A stretch of 64,000 nucleotides of DNA from Variovorax paradoxus (GCF_009755665.1 NZ_CP046622.1:186001-250000), one strand, 5' to 3'; shown: positions 15,717 through 25,132, counted from the first letter of the stretch. Program-made: numbers and translations. The notes: a model not told the origin generated them from the sequence alone.

Positions 15717-16685
15717 GTGAAAGCAGTGGTGATGAACCAGATTGGTGACGCCAGCGTGCTGGCGTATGTGACGCGGCCAGACCCCGTGCCCGGCCGTGGA
15801 ATGGTGTTGGTGGAGATTGCGGTTGCTGGCGTCAATTTCATGGACATTGGCGTACGCCAGGGCATCGCGTGGAACGAGATGCCCAACCCGAAGATCCTGG
15901 GCGTTGAAGGCGCGGGCCGCGTGCTGGCCGTGGGCGAAGGCGTGAGCGGATTCGAGATCGGCCAACGTGTGGCCTGGGTCTACGCGCCCGGCAGCTATGC
16001 GCAGAAGGTCGTCATCCCGGCTTCATCGCTCGTGGCTGTGCCCCATGGCATCGACGACACGACCGCCGCCTCGGTGATGATGCAAGGCCTGACGGCCAGC
16101 CACTTCGCTACCGATTTCCATCCTGTACAACCGGGCGACATCGCCTTCGTTCACGCAGCCGCCGGCGGCCTCGGGCTGCTGCTGACCCAGATCATCAAGC
16201 TGCGCGGCGGGCAGGTCATCGGCCGCGTATCGTCGGCAGACAAGGTGGCGGTAGCCAAGGCGGCAGGCGCGGATCACGTGATCGTCGATACCGAAGGAAA
16301 GTTTGTCGAGCAAGCGCGGCAATTGTCTGGCGGCGAAGGCGTGCACGTGGTGTTCGACGGCTCTGGCCCGAGCACTTTTCAAGGGTCGCTCGACGTGCTG
16401 CGGCGCTCGGGGACCTTCTGCTGGTACGGCCCGGTGCTCGGCGGACCCGGTGCCATCGAAATCATGAGCCTGCCCAAGAGCATCAAGTTGGGCTATGCGG
16501 TTTTCTTCGATCACATCCGCACACCGGAACTGCTGCGCGCGCGCTCTGCGCGGCTGTTCGATTGGGTTGCCGAAGGCAAGCTGAAGGTCCACATAGGCGG
16601 CGTGTACCCGCTGGCCGATGCGGCCAGGGCTCACGCCGACATGGCGAGCCGCGTGACGATGGGCAAGCTGCTGCTGATGCCGTGA
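15717..16685 (+). CDS. Quinone oxidoreductase-like MDR protein
   Basis: A 322-residue medium-chain reductase of the zeta-crystallin/quinone oxidoreductase class. The N-terminal GroES-like domain has GVNFMDIGVRQG and GVEGAGRVLAVG; the nucleotide-binding domain has VHAAAGGLGLLLTQIIK, typical of NADPH-dependent members, and no zinc-ligand cysteines are seen. It probably reduces quinones or enones with NADPH in the cytoplasm. The GTG start at 15717 is supported by AAAGGAG 7 bases upstream. It follows the epoxide-hydrolase-like gene closely and converges on an AraC-type regulator gene. Confidence 0.88.
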   Translation: MKAVVMNQIGDASVLAYVTRPDPVPGRGMVLVEIAVAGVNFMDIGVRQGIAWNEMPNPKILGVEGAGRVLAVGEGVSGFEIGQRVAWVYAPGSYAQKVVIPASSLVAVPHGIDDTTAASVMMQGLTASHFATDFHPVQPGDIAFVHAAAGGLGLLLTQIIKLRGGQVIGRVSSADKVAVAKAAGADHVIVDTEGKFVEQARQLSGGEGVHVVFDGSGPSTFQGSLDVLRRSGTFCWYGPVLGGPGAIEIMSLPKSIKLGYAVFFDHIRTPELLRARSARLFDWVAEGKLKVHIGGVYPLADAARAHADMASRVTMGKLLLMP

Positions 16686-16703
16686 GGCTTGAGGGTCTTG
16701 CTG

Positions 16704-16730
16704 CTAAGGGGCGCCTTCGGTTTTCCTTAG
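16704..16730. terminator. Candidate bidirectional terminator hairpin
   Basis: CTAAGG and CCTTAG form a perfect inverted repeat around a 15-base segment with four T residues, exactly between two convergent genes and covering the stop codon of the minus-strand gene. No long T tract follows on either strand, so the strength is doubtful. Confidence 0.35.
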
Positions 16731-17602
16731 TTGAGCCGGTCCATCCGCCATGCAGCTGGCGTGGCGCCGGTCATCTTGCGGAATGTCCGACCGAAGTGGA
16801 CCGCGTCTGCAAAGCCGGTGGCGTCAGCAATATCCTGCAGGCATCTATTGGTATTCACCAGCAGTTCCTTGGCTCGCTCGACACGAGCCCGCAACTGCCA
16901 TTGATACGGCGCGAGCCCGGTAGACGCCTTGAAGGCGCGGCTGTAATGCGAGAGCGACAAACCAGCCAGTCTCGCGAGTGTTGCAAGGTCCACTCTCGCC
17001 GGCATCTTCGCCTCGAGATAGCTCATGGCATCTTTGAGCTGAATCGCTGACAGCCCGTGTTCGCTTCCTTTGACCTCTTTGGGTCGTTCGAAGAGCCTTG
17101 CTGCAATCGCCGTGGTCAGCGAGTCACCATACAGCTGAGCGGTGGGATCAGAGTCGTTGATCGCGTCTGTAAGCAACTTGATCAACGTCCATAACCGGTC
17201 ATCGGAGAAGCGGAGCCGAGGAACATCAATCGGTTCCAGTGAGTCGGGCATTTCAAGACGCTCTTGGAGCATGTCTACGTCGAAGGTGATCCCGCCGCAC
17301 TTGAGATAGCAGGCATCTCCCGAATGCCCCCACAGCTCCATCTCCGCCGGTGCGAAATAGATAGGCCGAGGCCTGTAGACAATCGAATTCGGTACGTTGG
17401 GCGCCGACCTGAGCTCAGCACGGTGCCGTCCGACGTACTCGAGCTCGGCACCAATTCGAGCCGAGTCTTGATTCTTTTCGAGATGAAACAGGACTTTGCC
17501 CGTGCAGGTGTATTCAGTCAGGCTGACATTCATGCCATTCCAGCTACGAGTGGACAGCTTCATCATGGCCACGTTCTCAGGAAGTTCGAATTCGTTCGAC
17601 AT
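16727..17602 (-). CDS. AraC family transcriptional regulator
   Basis: A 291-residue DNA-binding regulator. The C-terminal third (about residues 185-288) is the AraC double helix-turn-helix: LARLAGLSLSHYSRAFKASTG is the first HTH region and IADATGFADAVHFGRTFRKMTG with PAAWR is the second. The N-terminal two-thirds is a ligand-sensing domain with no motif I can assign. It is divergent from a LysR-type regulator gene, with a 118-base shared promoter region, and converges on the quinone oxidoreductase gene. Base composition is visibly lower in GC than the flanking clusters. The target genes cannot be told from sequence. Confidence 0.88.
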   Translation of the reverse strand: MSNEFELPENVAMMKLSTRSWNGMNVSLTEYTCTGKVLFHLEKNQDSARIGAELEYVGRHRAELRSAPNVPNSIVYRPRPIYFAPAEMELWGHSGDACYLKCGGITFDVDMLQERLEMPDSLEPIDVPRLRFSDDRLWTLIKLLTDAINDSDPTAQLYGDSLTTAIAARLFERPKEVKGSEHGLSAIQLKDAMSYLEAKMPARVDLATLARLAGLSLSHYSRAFKASTGLAPYQWQLRARVERAKELLVNTNRCLQDIADATGFADAVHFGRTFRKMTGATPAAWRMDRLN

Positions 17603-17720
17603 ACGTTATGGGACTGCTTTCGACACCCCCCGCGAGGCGCGCTCGGCCATCTTCCCATGCCGTTTCGTGGTACGGTAGACCTGTAATCTGCGCATCAATG
17701 TCGCAGAACCAGGAACGCTG

Positions 17721-18623
17721 GTGGATATCGAAGAGCTAAGAACCTTTGTTGAAGTTGCCGATGCGGGAGGCATCACGGCGGCCGCCGCGCGTCTGGGTGT
17801 CGCCAAGTCCATCGTCAGCCGACGGCTCATCAGGCTTGAAGCGGGGCTGGGCGTTCAGTTGCTCGCTCGTACCACGCGAGGCGCTTCCCTCACGGAGGCT
17901 GGTGCGACGTTTCGTGACTATGCAGCCAGGGTGTGTGCAGAGATAGACGTTGCCCAAGAGACGATCCTGCCCGCTGGGGAACTTCGCGGCCGACTACGCG
18001 TGGCGGCGCCGCTGTCCTTCGGTCCGACCCACTTCGCGAAAATACTTGCCGAGATGGCCAATCGGCATCCGCAGCTTCATATCCAGACCTGCTACAGCGA
18101 CCGGTTCGTCGATTTGGTCGCCGAAGGGTACGACTGCGCCATTCGCGTCGGTCATCTTCCGAACTCCACCCTTGTCGCTCGACATGTTGGACCCGTGAAC
18201 GGGAGCTTGGTCGCAAGCCCTGCGTACATCAACGCGCACGGCGCACCTCAAACGCTAGACGAACTCCTTGACCACGAAGCACTGATGCAGGGCACGGAAA
18301 GCTGGCAGTTGATGGATGGAAACGAGGCCGTATCTGTTCGGCCCCAAGGCCGCTTCAAGGCAGACAACGGAATTGCGCTCGTCGCCGCGGCCGTGGCGGG
18401 TCTAGGCATCGGTTGCTTGCCTCTTGGACTCACGCGCCCCCATCTGGCGTCCGGGGCGCTGGTGGTGATCATGCCGCAGCATTCAACCAAGCCAGCAGGC
18501 GTATACGTTGTGCGCCCACCAGGTCAGCATCCCGCGCGAAAGATCAGGGTGCTGACAGAGATGCTGACGGACTACTTTAGGTTGTTTCCCGACTTCGACG
18601 ATAACGTCCTCGTTGGCCGATAA
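17721..18623 (+). CDS. LysR family transcriptional regulator
   Basis: A 300-residue regulator with the LysR winged helix at residues 1-60 (MDIEELRTFVEVADAGGITA, AARLGVAKSIVSRRLIRLE) and a periplasmic-binding-protein-like effector domain from about residue 90 (GRLRVAAPLSFG, YDCAIRVGHLPNSTL). The GTG start at 17721 is the only one giving the standard LysR N-terminus and follows a CAGGAAC site. It belongs to the subgroup that often controls nearby oxidoreductase genes. It is divergent from the AraC gene and converges on an oxidoreductase gene. Composition is lower in GC than the neighbours. Confidence 0.88.
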   Translation: MDIEELRTFVEVADAGGITAAAARLGVAKSIVSRRLIRLEAGLGVQLLARTTRGASLTEAGATFRDYAARVCAEIDVAQETILPAGELRGRLRVAAPLSFGPTHFAKILAEMANRHPQLHIQTCYSDRFVDLVAEGYDCAIRVGHLPNSTLVARHVGPVNGSLVASPAYINAHGAPQTLDELLDHEALMQGTESWQLMDGNEAVSVRPQGRFKADNGIALVAAAVAGLGIGCLPLGLTRPHLASGALVVIMPQHSTKPAGVYVVRPPGQHPARKIRVLTEMLTDYFRLFPDFDDNVLVGR

Positions 18624-18698
18624 GCGTCCGGCCTCTCGTCTTGAATGCGGCCGTAGTGTCGAGGGGCCACTGATCGACATCGCATGGAGAGACGCGAA

Positions 18699-19670
18699 TC
18701 AAGCAACGGAGATCGCTACTTTCCCATGGAATGGCTTGCCGTCGACTTCACGGCGCTCGAGGACCGTGTGCGCCTGCGGAATCTGGTCGAGCGAGAAGGT
18801 CGCCCCGATGATCGGGCGGATGCGGCCGCTCTCCAGCAGCGTCTTGAGCGCGAGCAGTTTGCCCCGATTCTGGCGAGTGAAGACAAAGTGGTATTCGGCG
18901 TTCACGCCCCATGCCGCGACAAGGTTCTGAGGCGTGGCCAGGTCGACGATCGACACGACACGGCCCCCGTCGCTAAGCACATGAGGCGACTGGCTCAAGG
19001 TCGTCCCGCCGATCGTGTCGAACACCACGTTCACGCCCTTCTTCCCCGTCAGGCCGGCGATCTCCTGGACGTAGTCCTGGCTGGTGAAGTCGATGGCGTG
19101 GTCTGCACCCAGCTCGCGAACGAACGCCAGATCTCCGGCTTTGCAAGTCGTGAACACAGTTGCGCCCATCGCCTTGGCGAGTTGAATCGCGATGGAGCCA
19201 ACACCACCGGCTCCGCCATGGATCAACACAGACTCGGCCGGATGCAATCTGGCTCGCGTGACAAGGGCCTCCCATGCCGTCCCTCCAACGAGGGTCGTGG
19301 AGGCCGCTTCTTCGTGCGTCAAGTTGGCAGGCTTTCGAGTCACCAGTGCCTCAGCCACGACGTTGTACTGAGCGTAGGAGCCTCCTTTCGGACCGAAGAT
19401 CTGCGGCGTGTAGAACACCTCGTCCCCCACCGCGAAGTCGGCGACGCCGGGTCCCACCTTTTCCACGACGCCGGAGACGTCATGGCCGATGACGGCGGGA
19501 AGGGGGACATATGCCGGATAGTCGCCCCGGCGGATTTGATAGTCGAGCGGGTTGATGGCTGTGGCGAGCACACGCACCAACAATTCGCCTGCACCGGCTT
19601 CGGGGACTGCCACTTCCTGCAGCTCGAAGCTGTCAGGCCCGCCAAACTTCTTCAGAACGATCGCTTTCAT
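18699..19670 (-). CDS. NADP-dependent MDR oxidoreductase (quinone oxidoreductase-like)
   Basis: A 323-residue medium-chain reductase read from ATG 19670 ([15 protein letters not shown]), the usual start for the family; an extension upstream would run into the amidohydrolase gene. The catalytic-domain motif is [14 protein letters not shown] with [13 protein letters not shown], and the NADP-binding loop is [17 protein letters not shown]. No zinc-site cysteines are evident. Likely role: NADPH-dependent reduction of an enone or quinone. It lies 37 bases after an amidohydrolase gene on the same strand, so the two probably form an operon. Confidence 0.86.
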   Translation of the reverse strand: MKAIVLKKFGGPDSFELQEVAVPEAGAGELLVRVLATAINPLDYQIRRGDYPAYVPLPAVIGHDVSGVVEKVGPGVADFAVGDEVFYTPQIFGPKGGSYAQYNVVAEALVTRKPANLTHEEAASTTLVGGTAWEALVTRARLHPAESVLIHGGAGGVGSIAIQLAKAMGATVFTTCKAGDLAFVRELGADHAIDFTSQDYVQEIAGLTGKKGVNVVFDTIGGTTLSQSPHVLSDGGRVVSIVDLATPQNLVAAWGVNAEYHFVFTRQNRGKLLALKTLLESGRIRPIIGATFSLDQIPQAHTVLERREVDGKPFHGKVAISVA

Positions 19671-19707
19671 CTCTGTAGCCTTTCGGGATTGCTCGATCGG
19701 GGTGATT

Positions 19708-21516
19708 TCACTGGGCCTGGTGATAGCCGCCAAAATGCTTGATGGGTGACCAGGCGGGCAGGATCTCGGGCAATGCCGGGGAAAGCGGCTGGTAGCCCTG
19801 AGCGCCGTAAACCACCCGGCCATCCATGACCGTCAAGACCGAGGAAATGGACTTGATCTGGGATTCCGCAACCGCAAAGTAGTCCCTGTCCAGCAGCGCG
19901 AAGTCGGCGAGGTGGCCGGGGGCGATCATGCCCATCTCAGATTCGGCGTTCAGGAACCACGACGCATTGCGCGTGAACAGCCTCAGCGCTTCGGCGCGCG
20001 ACAGACGGTTGTCCTTGGCCAGTACTTCGGCCCCGGAGACCGACTTCCCCGTCACCATCCAACTGATGCCGACCCATGGATTGAACGAAGCCGCGCGGAA
20101 GGCGTCCGTGGTCATTGCCACGGGGATGCCGCTGTCGGCGAGCTGGCGCAGGCGCGGGGTCAGCATTGCCTTGTCACGGCCGTGGGTCTTGATGAAGGCC
20201 TCGCCGTGCAGCGCCATCTTGGTGTCCAGCGCGATGCCGCCGCCCAGCGCCTTGACCCTGGCGATGTTTGCGGGACTGATGGTCTCGGCGTGTTCGATGC
20301 TCCACCGCAGACCATCGAGCGGCATCTTCTCGTTGAGCTTCTCGAGCGCATCGAGGAAGGGCGTGATGTTCTCGTCGTAGGTGATGTGCTCGCGAAAAGG
20401 AATGCGCCGTTGGACCAGCTTGGCAATGTCCCGCTCCACCAGTTCCCGCATCTTGTGCGGCTCGATGACGACCGCCGGACGGTCGAAGTTCTCGTGGTCG
20501 TGCACCTCCACCGACAGCAACTCGCCAGCTCCCTGGTAGGTGTGGCCGTGGGCAAGGTGCGGGTGCAGGTTGTGCCCGGGACCGATCGGCGCAGTCTTCG
20601 TGATTGCCGTGATCTGCGCGTCCACCACGTTGAAGTCGGCGCCTTCCTCAAACTGGATGTCCACGAAGGGCATGCGGATGTTGAGGCGATTGTCGCGGGC
20701 AAGAGCATTCACGGTGGGCACGGCCTTGGGATAGCCGCGGAATCCCGTACCCGCATCGACGATGGAAGTGACGCCGACGCGGTTGAGACTGTGAATCGTC
20801 TGCACCAGGGAGCTCACCTCCTCGTCGAAGGAGAGCTGGGGGACCATGGCCTCCATGGCGATGAACGTGAACGTGTAGCCATGGACCACACCGGTGTACC
20901 TGCCCTGCGCGTCCTTCTCCAGCTCGGTGCCCGGCAACTGGGGGAACTTGTCGGTGCCCGCGCCGAGGGCATCCATCGCCTGCTGGTTCAGGAAGGCGCG
21001 GTTGTAGGCGTACTGCACGATGAGCGGGCGATTGGGGACGGCTTTGCGGAGTTCGTCCATGGTGGGAAAGCGCTTCTCCTCGAACTGGTAGGGAGACCAG
21101 CCGCCAATCACCTTGACCCAGTGGCCTTCCGGCGTTCGTCTGGCTTGCTCGCTGAGCATCGCCAGGGCCCGGCGCAGCGTTGGAACCCCTTCCCATCGCA
21201 GGGTGTAGTTGTATCCCCCCTCGTTGAGCACATGGGTGTGGGCGTCGATGATGCCCGGGATGAGCCGCCGGCCGCTGGAATCGATGAGCCGGGTGTTTGA
21301 GTTCTTCAAAGCCAGCACCTCGGCATCCGTACCGACCGAATAGATGCGACCGCTTTTGACGGCCAGGGCGGACGCCGCGGGTTGCGCGGGGTTGCCGGTG
21401 AAGATCTTGGCGTTGTGCACGATCAGGTCCGCGCCCGGGGCATCCTGTCTGGCTTGTGCATGGGCGTTGGTCAAGCCATTCGCCACTATCAGTCCGATCA
21501 CGAGTATCAACTTCAC
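19708..21516 (-). CDS. Exported amidohydrolase (YtcJ-like, amidohydrolase family 3)
   Basis: About 602 residues. The metal-dependent hydrolase signature [13 protein letters not shown] is present, followed by the long YtcJ-type insert domain, the SIEHAE motif, the TTDAF segment late in the barrel and the C-terminal [11 protein letters not shown] signal peptide ending in NAHAQ places it in the periplasm. The GAGGA ribosome-binding site abuts ATG 21522, leaving no spacing, whereas GTG 21516 is 6 bases away and gives a better leader ([11 protein letters not shown]), so I prefer the GTG. Substrate is unknown; relatives act on N-substituted or cyclic amides. It is followed closely by an oxidoreductase gene. 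Confidence 0.82.
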   Translation of the reverse strand: MKLILVIGLIVANGLTNAHAQARQDAPGADLIVHNAKIFTGNPAQPAASALAVKSGRIYSVGTDAEVLALKNSNTRLIDSSGRRLIPGIIDAHTHVLNEGGYNYTLRWEGVPTLRRALAMLSEQARRTPEGHWVKVIGGWSPYQFEEKRFPTMDELRKAVPNRPLIVQYAYNRAFLNQQAMDALGAGTDKFPQLPGTELEKDAQGRYTGVVHGYTFTFIAMEAMVPQLSFDEEVSSLVQTIHSLNRVGVTSIVDAGTGFRGYPKAVPTVNALARDNRLNIRMPFVDIQFEEGADFNVVDAQITAITKTAPIGPGHNLHPHLAHGHTYQGAGELLSVEVHDHENFDRPAVVIEPHKMRELVERDIAKLVQRRIPFREHITYDENITPFLDALEKLNEKMPLDGLRWSIEHAETISPANIARVKALGGGIALDTKMALHGEAFIKTHGRDKAMLTPRLRQLADSGIPVAMTTDAFRAASFNPWVGISWMVTGKSVSGAEVLAKDNRLSRAEALRLFTRNASWFLNAESEMGMIAPGHLADFALLDRDYFAVAESQIKSISSVLTVMDGRVVYGAQGYQPLSPALPEILPAWSPIKHFGGYHQAQ

Positions 21517-21942
21517 TGCCATTCCTCATCGATGAATTTGAAAGAACACCGCGACGCGCCAATGCGATCGGGTTGAACTTCGCCGCGGTGTGCGTCGAGG
21601 AGGAGGATGCTGCCGTCTTGCTTCCGCACAGTCACTGATCGTTCTTGACGGCGGCAGCACGATTCGCTCATGGACAGCGCTTCGATCTCCGCTGCGGCTT
21701 TCGCCAGACGCCGGGTCGTCGCCGCCGCAAACGGGCCTGGCTGAAGCACACCTTCGATCCCGGGGCACTGCCTGCCTGTGCTCGGACCGGATTCGGCTGG
21801 CCGGCCGCCGAGTGAGCGATTTCGAACTGTCAGCCGCAAGTTCCGACAGTGACGGCCGACGTCGGCCTTGGCAGCATCCTCTCTCCGAGCTCTTCAATTC
21901 CTCAACGATGCGAAGGCGTCAAGTACTTCAAGGAGTTTTCCC
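21517..21942. other. Divergent intergenic region, no recognisable gene
   Basis: About 425 bases separate the amidohydrolase and the YcaC-like hydrolase genes, which point away from each other. Open frames exist on both strands but none has a ribosome-binding site plus a recognisable protein family, and their residue composition is rich in Arg and Ser, as in frame shadows. The region must contain the promoters of both flanking genes; I could not identify convincing -35/-10 pairs. A decayed gene cannot be excluded. Confidence 0.5.
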
Positions 21943-22599
21943 ATGTCCAAAGCGGGTCTCAACGCATTGCTTCGCCCTGAAGACAGCATCGTCGTTCTCA
22001 TCGACCATCAGCCGTATCAATTCACCAACTTGAACAGCCACGACGCAACAACGATCGTCAACAACGTCGTCGGCCTGGCCAAGGGAGCAAAGGTCTTCAA
22101 TGTGCCGACCATTCTCACAACGGTGATTGAAGAACGCGGTGGCTACATCATCAAGCAGCTGCAGGATGTATACCCCGACCAGAAGCCGATCAACCGCACA
22201 TGGATCAACACCTGGCAGGATCCGCATGTCACGGACATCGTGAAGAAGAGCGGGCGGAAGCAGCTCGTCTTGGCAGCGCTGTGGACGGAGGTCTGCCTGG
22301 CGCAGCCGGCGATTCAGGCGTTAGGCGAAGGTTATGAAGTCTTTGTCGTGACCGACGCATCGGGCGGAGTCTCAGCCGAATCGCACGATATCGCCGTCCG
22401 CCGACTGGTCCAGGCCGGCGCGGTCCCCATCACCTGGATGGCCGTCGTCAGCGAGTGGCAGCGCGATTGGGCGCGAGAACAAACCGCGGTCGAGTTGGCA
22501 GGCGTGATGGCCGAGCACGGCGGCGCCAGTGGCATCGCATATGCCTGGGAGGTGCAGCTCCTCGCGTCTGCGGGAAAGGCGGCCACGCCGGGCATGTGA
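21943..22599 (+). CDS. YcaC-like isochorismatase-family hydrolase
   Basis: A 218-residue cysteine hydrolase. The nucleophile is C118 in LWTEVCLAQPA, with D21 in VVLIDHQPYQF completing the expected set; NINAW-like text (WINTWQDP) and VVTDASGGVS match the YcaC subgroup, whose physiological substrate is not known. ATG 21943 is chosen because AAGGAG lies 8 bases upstream. It is followed by a pirin gene and then by the remnant of an alpha/beta hydrolase, a grouping that recurs with YcaC-like genes in proteobacteria. Confidence 0.88.
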   Translation: MSKAGLNALLRPEDSIVVLIDHQPYQFTNLNSHDATTIVNNVVGLAKGAKVFNVPTILTTVIEERGGYIIKQLQDVYPDQKPINRTWINTWQDPHVTDIVKKSGRKQLVLAALWTEVCLAQPAIQALGEGYEVFVVTDASGGVSAESHDIAVRRLVQAGAVPITWMAVVSEWQRDWAREQTAVELAGVMAEHGGASGIAYAWEVQLLASAGKAATPGM

Positions 22600-22714
22600 A
22601 GAGCAAGGCGGGCTTGTCTGCGACCAAGTCCCCCCGCGCATGCCGACAAGATTCCGAGATGCTCGGGCTTTGCCTTGCGCCGCAATGGCAGCGACAGCCT
22701 GAAAGAAGAAAACC

Positions 22715-23617
22715 ATGAACTCACCCAACGACCTGCCGATTTCCGCCAGCGCCAACTTTCGCCGCGTCACCTTCAGGACGCGGGGCCATATGCACGGTCC
22801 GGTCACCCGATTGATGAGCCCATCGGACCTTGGTCACCTCCTCAAGCCCTATGTGTTTCTCGACCTGTTTGACGTCGACCTCCACGACCCGCGGGCAGGC
22901 TTTTCCATCCATCCGCACTCGGGGCTTGCAACGATCACCGTCATCACCGACGGCGACCTGCGATTCGACGATCCAGCAGACGGAACAGGTCACATCGGTT
23001 TCGGCGGCTTCGAGTGGATGCGCGCGGGCAACGGCGTGTGGCACGGTAAAGAGCTGTCAGGCGGGACGACACCGAAAGCAAAGGGGTTTCAGCTCTGGAT
23101 TGCGTTGCGCCCCGACCTTGAGCACGAGGCTGTAGACAGCCAGTACGTTGAAGCCGAGCACGTACCGACTGTTGGACCCGCGCACGTGATTCTCGGCAGC
23201 TATGAAGGCGTCCGCAGCCCGGCTCGTGCCCCCGAGGGTGTGACTTACCTCCTGGTCAGGCTGGCCGCTGGCAGCGAGTGGACGTTTATGCCACCTCCGA
23301 CAGAGCCGATCGCCTGGCTGGCGGTCTCGAGCGGTCATTTGATCGGGGACACGCCAGCCGATGCCGGCGAGATGGTCATTTTTGAGCAGGCACGCCAGCG
23401 CATCGACCTGAAGGCCAGCTCAAGTGGCGACGCAATCTTCGTGATCGGCTCCGCAACACCACATCCCCATGACTTGCATCTCGGGAGCTATTCCGTACAC
23501 ACCTCTGCAAATTCACTGGCGAAGGGCGAGGCCAACATCGAACGACTGCGGCGGCTCCTGATTGCCGCCGGCGACCGGCGAAACGCCAGCGGCACGGTCC
23601 CAGTCTTCAAGGACTGA
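22715..23617 (+). CDS. Pirin family protein
   Basis: A 300-residue bicupin. The N-terminal cupin holds the iron-binding set in FSIHPHSGLATIT and, later, NGVWHGKEL; the second cupin spans about residues 170-270. Pirins are iron proteins; some have quercetinase activity and others act as redox-sensitive regulators, and sequence alone does not decide between these. It lies 115 bases after the YcaC-like gene. Its stop is two bases from the start codon of the decayed hydrolase, so an operon once ran on. Confidence 0.87.
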   Translation: MNSPNDLPISASANFRRVTFRTRGHMHGPVTRLMSPSDLGHLLKPYVFLDLFDVDLHDPRAGFSIHPHSGLATITVITDGDLRFDDPADGTGHIGFGGFEWMRAGNGVWHGKELSGGTTPKAKGFQLWIALRPDLEHEAVDSQYVEAEHVPTVGPAHVILGSYEGVRSPARAPEGVTYLLVRLAAGSEWTFMPPPTEPIAWLAVSSGHLIGDTPADAGEMVIFEQARQRIDLKASSSGDAIFVIGSATPHPHDLHLGSYSVHTSANSLAKGEANIERLRRLLIAAGDRRNASGTVPVFKD

Positions 23618-23619
23618 GC

Positions 23620-23755
23620 ATGTTCAGGTTCATCTCGCGCGTTCTTGCAGCCAGCATCTTTGCATCGTTGCCATCGAAGGCGGCGCTACCGCCAAGCCGA
23701 CTATCGTCTTGGTTCACGATGCGTTCGCAGACTCGTCCAGCTGGAACGCTGGCGC
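23620..23755 (+). pseudogene. Remnant of an exported alpha/beta hydrolase (frameshifted and truncated)
   Basis: ATG 23620 opens a signal-peptide-like sequence (MFRFISRVLAASIFASL). Near 23665-23680 the sense switches to another frame, which then reads ATAKPTIVLVHDAFADSSSW, the start of an alpha/beta hydrolase of the VHGAFADSSSW type, with the usual oxyanion glycine changed to aspartate. The match ends abruptly at about 23750, where the 3' end of a convergent transporter gene begins. At least one frameshift and loss of more than three-quarters of the gene are therefore visible. Its position directly after pirin fits a lost operon member. Confidence 0.75.
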
Positions 23756-24613
23756 CTCGATGCGCGCCAGCCACAGTCCGCTCGCAATGATCAACGCGCC
23801 ACCACCCAGCGTCCATGCATCGGGCGTGGCTTGCCAGAATGCCCAGTCCAGCATGAGTGCCCAGGCGAGCGCGCTGTATTCGAAGGGAGCGATGGCAGCG
23901 GCCTGGCCGTGGCGGAAGGCTTCGGCTATGGCCATCTGTCCCAGAAAGCCGCTGATGGCCAAACCCGCCAGCACCCACGTGTGCTGAGCCTGGATCGGCA
24001 CCCATTGCGGAGCCGATAGCAGGCAACCGCCCACAGCCATGCCGGCTGTGGTCCAGAAGACCAGGGCAGCGCTCGATTCAGTGCGGCTGATGAGCCGGCC
24101 CAGCACGTTCGACAGCGCGTAGCAGACTGCGGCCACCAGGATCGCCAGAGCGCCCACCGAGAGGAAGGCGGCTCCCTGCTCGGGCCGCAGCGCGATCACG
24201 ACACCGAGGAAGCCCAGGCCGATGGCGATCCAGTGTCGCGGCTGGACCGACTCGCCCAGCATTGGCACGGCGATGAGCACCATCAGCAGCGGAGCGATGA
24301 ACGTGAGTGTGTAGGCCTCTGCCAGGCCGAGGGACTTCAGGCCATAGACGAAGAGCACAAGCATCGTCATGTTCAGCGCGGTGCGCAGCAGGTGCAGGCG
24401 CCAACGCAGCCGACGGCTGAAAACGCCCGCTGCCTCGCGTCGCCATGCGATGTATACGCACACCAAGGGCAGAGCCGTGAGTCCGCGCAGCGCCATCACT
24501 TGCACGGGCGGGTAGTGTCCGGCCAGGTTCTTGAGCAGCGCGTCCATGCAGGCAAAGAAGGCGCAGGCCAACAGCATCGCGGTGATCCCGCGCAAAGTTC
24601 CGGTCGAGGACAT
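23714..24613 (-). CDS. DMT superfamily transporter (EamA type)
   Basis: A 299-residue membrane protein with about ten hydrophobic helices in two EamA repeats (first from residue 8, second from about residue 150). Motifs include FACMDALLKNLA near the start and GLKSLGLAEAYTLTFIAPLL before the end of the first repeat. It would export or import a small metabolite; the substrate is not predictable. The final residues (after LWLARIE) and the stop codon are read from the opposite strand of the hydrolase remnant, so the natural C-terminus may have been altered by the deletion that joined the two genes. Confidence 0.88.
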   Translation of the reverse strand: MSSTGTLRGITAMLLACAFFACMDALLKNLAGHYPPVQVMALRGLTALPLVCVYIAWRREAAGVFSRRLRWRLHLLRTALNMTMLVLFVYGLKSLGLAEAYTLTFIAPLLMVLIAVPMLGESVQPRHWIAIGLGFLGVVIALRPEQGAAFLSVGALAILVAAVCYALSNVLGRLISRTESSAALVFWTTAGMAVGGCLLSAPQWVPIQAQHTWVLAGLAISGFLGQMAIAEAFRHGQAAAIAPFEYSALAWALMLDWAFWQATPDAWTLGGGALIIASGLWLARIEAPAFQLDESANAS

Positions 24614-24730
24614 GGTCGGTTATTTCGCGGCAGTAGCAGGGGGCACTTGTTCTTGACCGCCTGGCATGGTTGCTGAGAAGGTCCGCTTGTGGCCGTTCTC
24701 ATCGCATAGATGCACAGCAATCAGGCAGCG

Positions 24731-25132
24731 CTACTCCCGGAACCAGATCTTGAGCGTCACATACATCGCATAGCCCAGGCCAAGCACCATCCAGGCAAGA
24801 AAAAACATGTTGGCCCAGTAATCACCGGTATCTGCCGCCAAGGTGTAGACCTGCAATCTGCAGGCCTTGCCGACGCATGGCACCTCACCCCGAATCAGCG
24901 CACGCAAAAACTCAAACAACAAGTAGCAGGCCAGGACAGAAGTCACGAGCAAACCCACCGGCCCTACAACTCCCTCGGTGCGTTGGCCGTTCTCATCCCA
25001 CCGCCCCTTGCGAAGCAAGTTCTGCCCGAACCTGTACCAGGCAAATCCGAGCAGGAGCATCAGCGAGTAATAGATGGCGGCGCGCATGGCATCGAGTCGT
25101 TTTGCTGTGAGGAAGAAGAGCGTCGGCAGCAT
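24731..25132 (-). CDS. Small membrane protein of unknown function
   Basis: About 133 residues from ATG 25132 (an in-frame GTG at 25180 and a later ATG at 25087 are alternatives; none has a clear ribosome-binding site). Three hydrophobic segments are evident: around IYYSLMLLLGFAWY, VGLLVTSVLACYLLFEFL and MFFLAWMVLGLGYAMYVTL, with a loop carrying two cysteines (PCVGKACRL) between the second and third. I do not recognise the family. It lies downstream of the MFS antiporter gene on the same strand and could be cotranscribed with it. Confidence 0.6.
   Translation of the reverse strand: MLPTLFFLTAKRLDAMRAAIYYSLMLLLGFAWYRFGQNLLRKGRWDENGQRTEGVVGPVGLLVTSVLACYLLFEFLRALIRGEVPCVGKACRLQVYTLAADTGDYWANMFFLAWMVLGLGYAMYVTLKIWFRE

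Noticed and set aside
21526..21897. Small genes in the 425-base gap between the amidohydrolase and YcaC-like genes
   Set aside because: Open frames on both strands have Arg/Ser-rich shadow-like composition, no clear start signal and no family match, and they overlap necessary promoter space.
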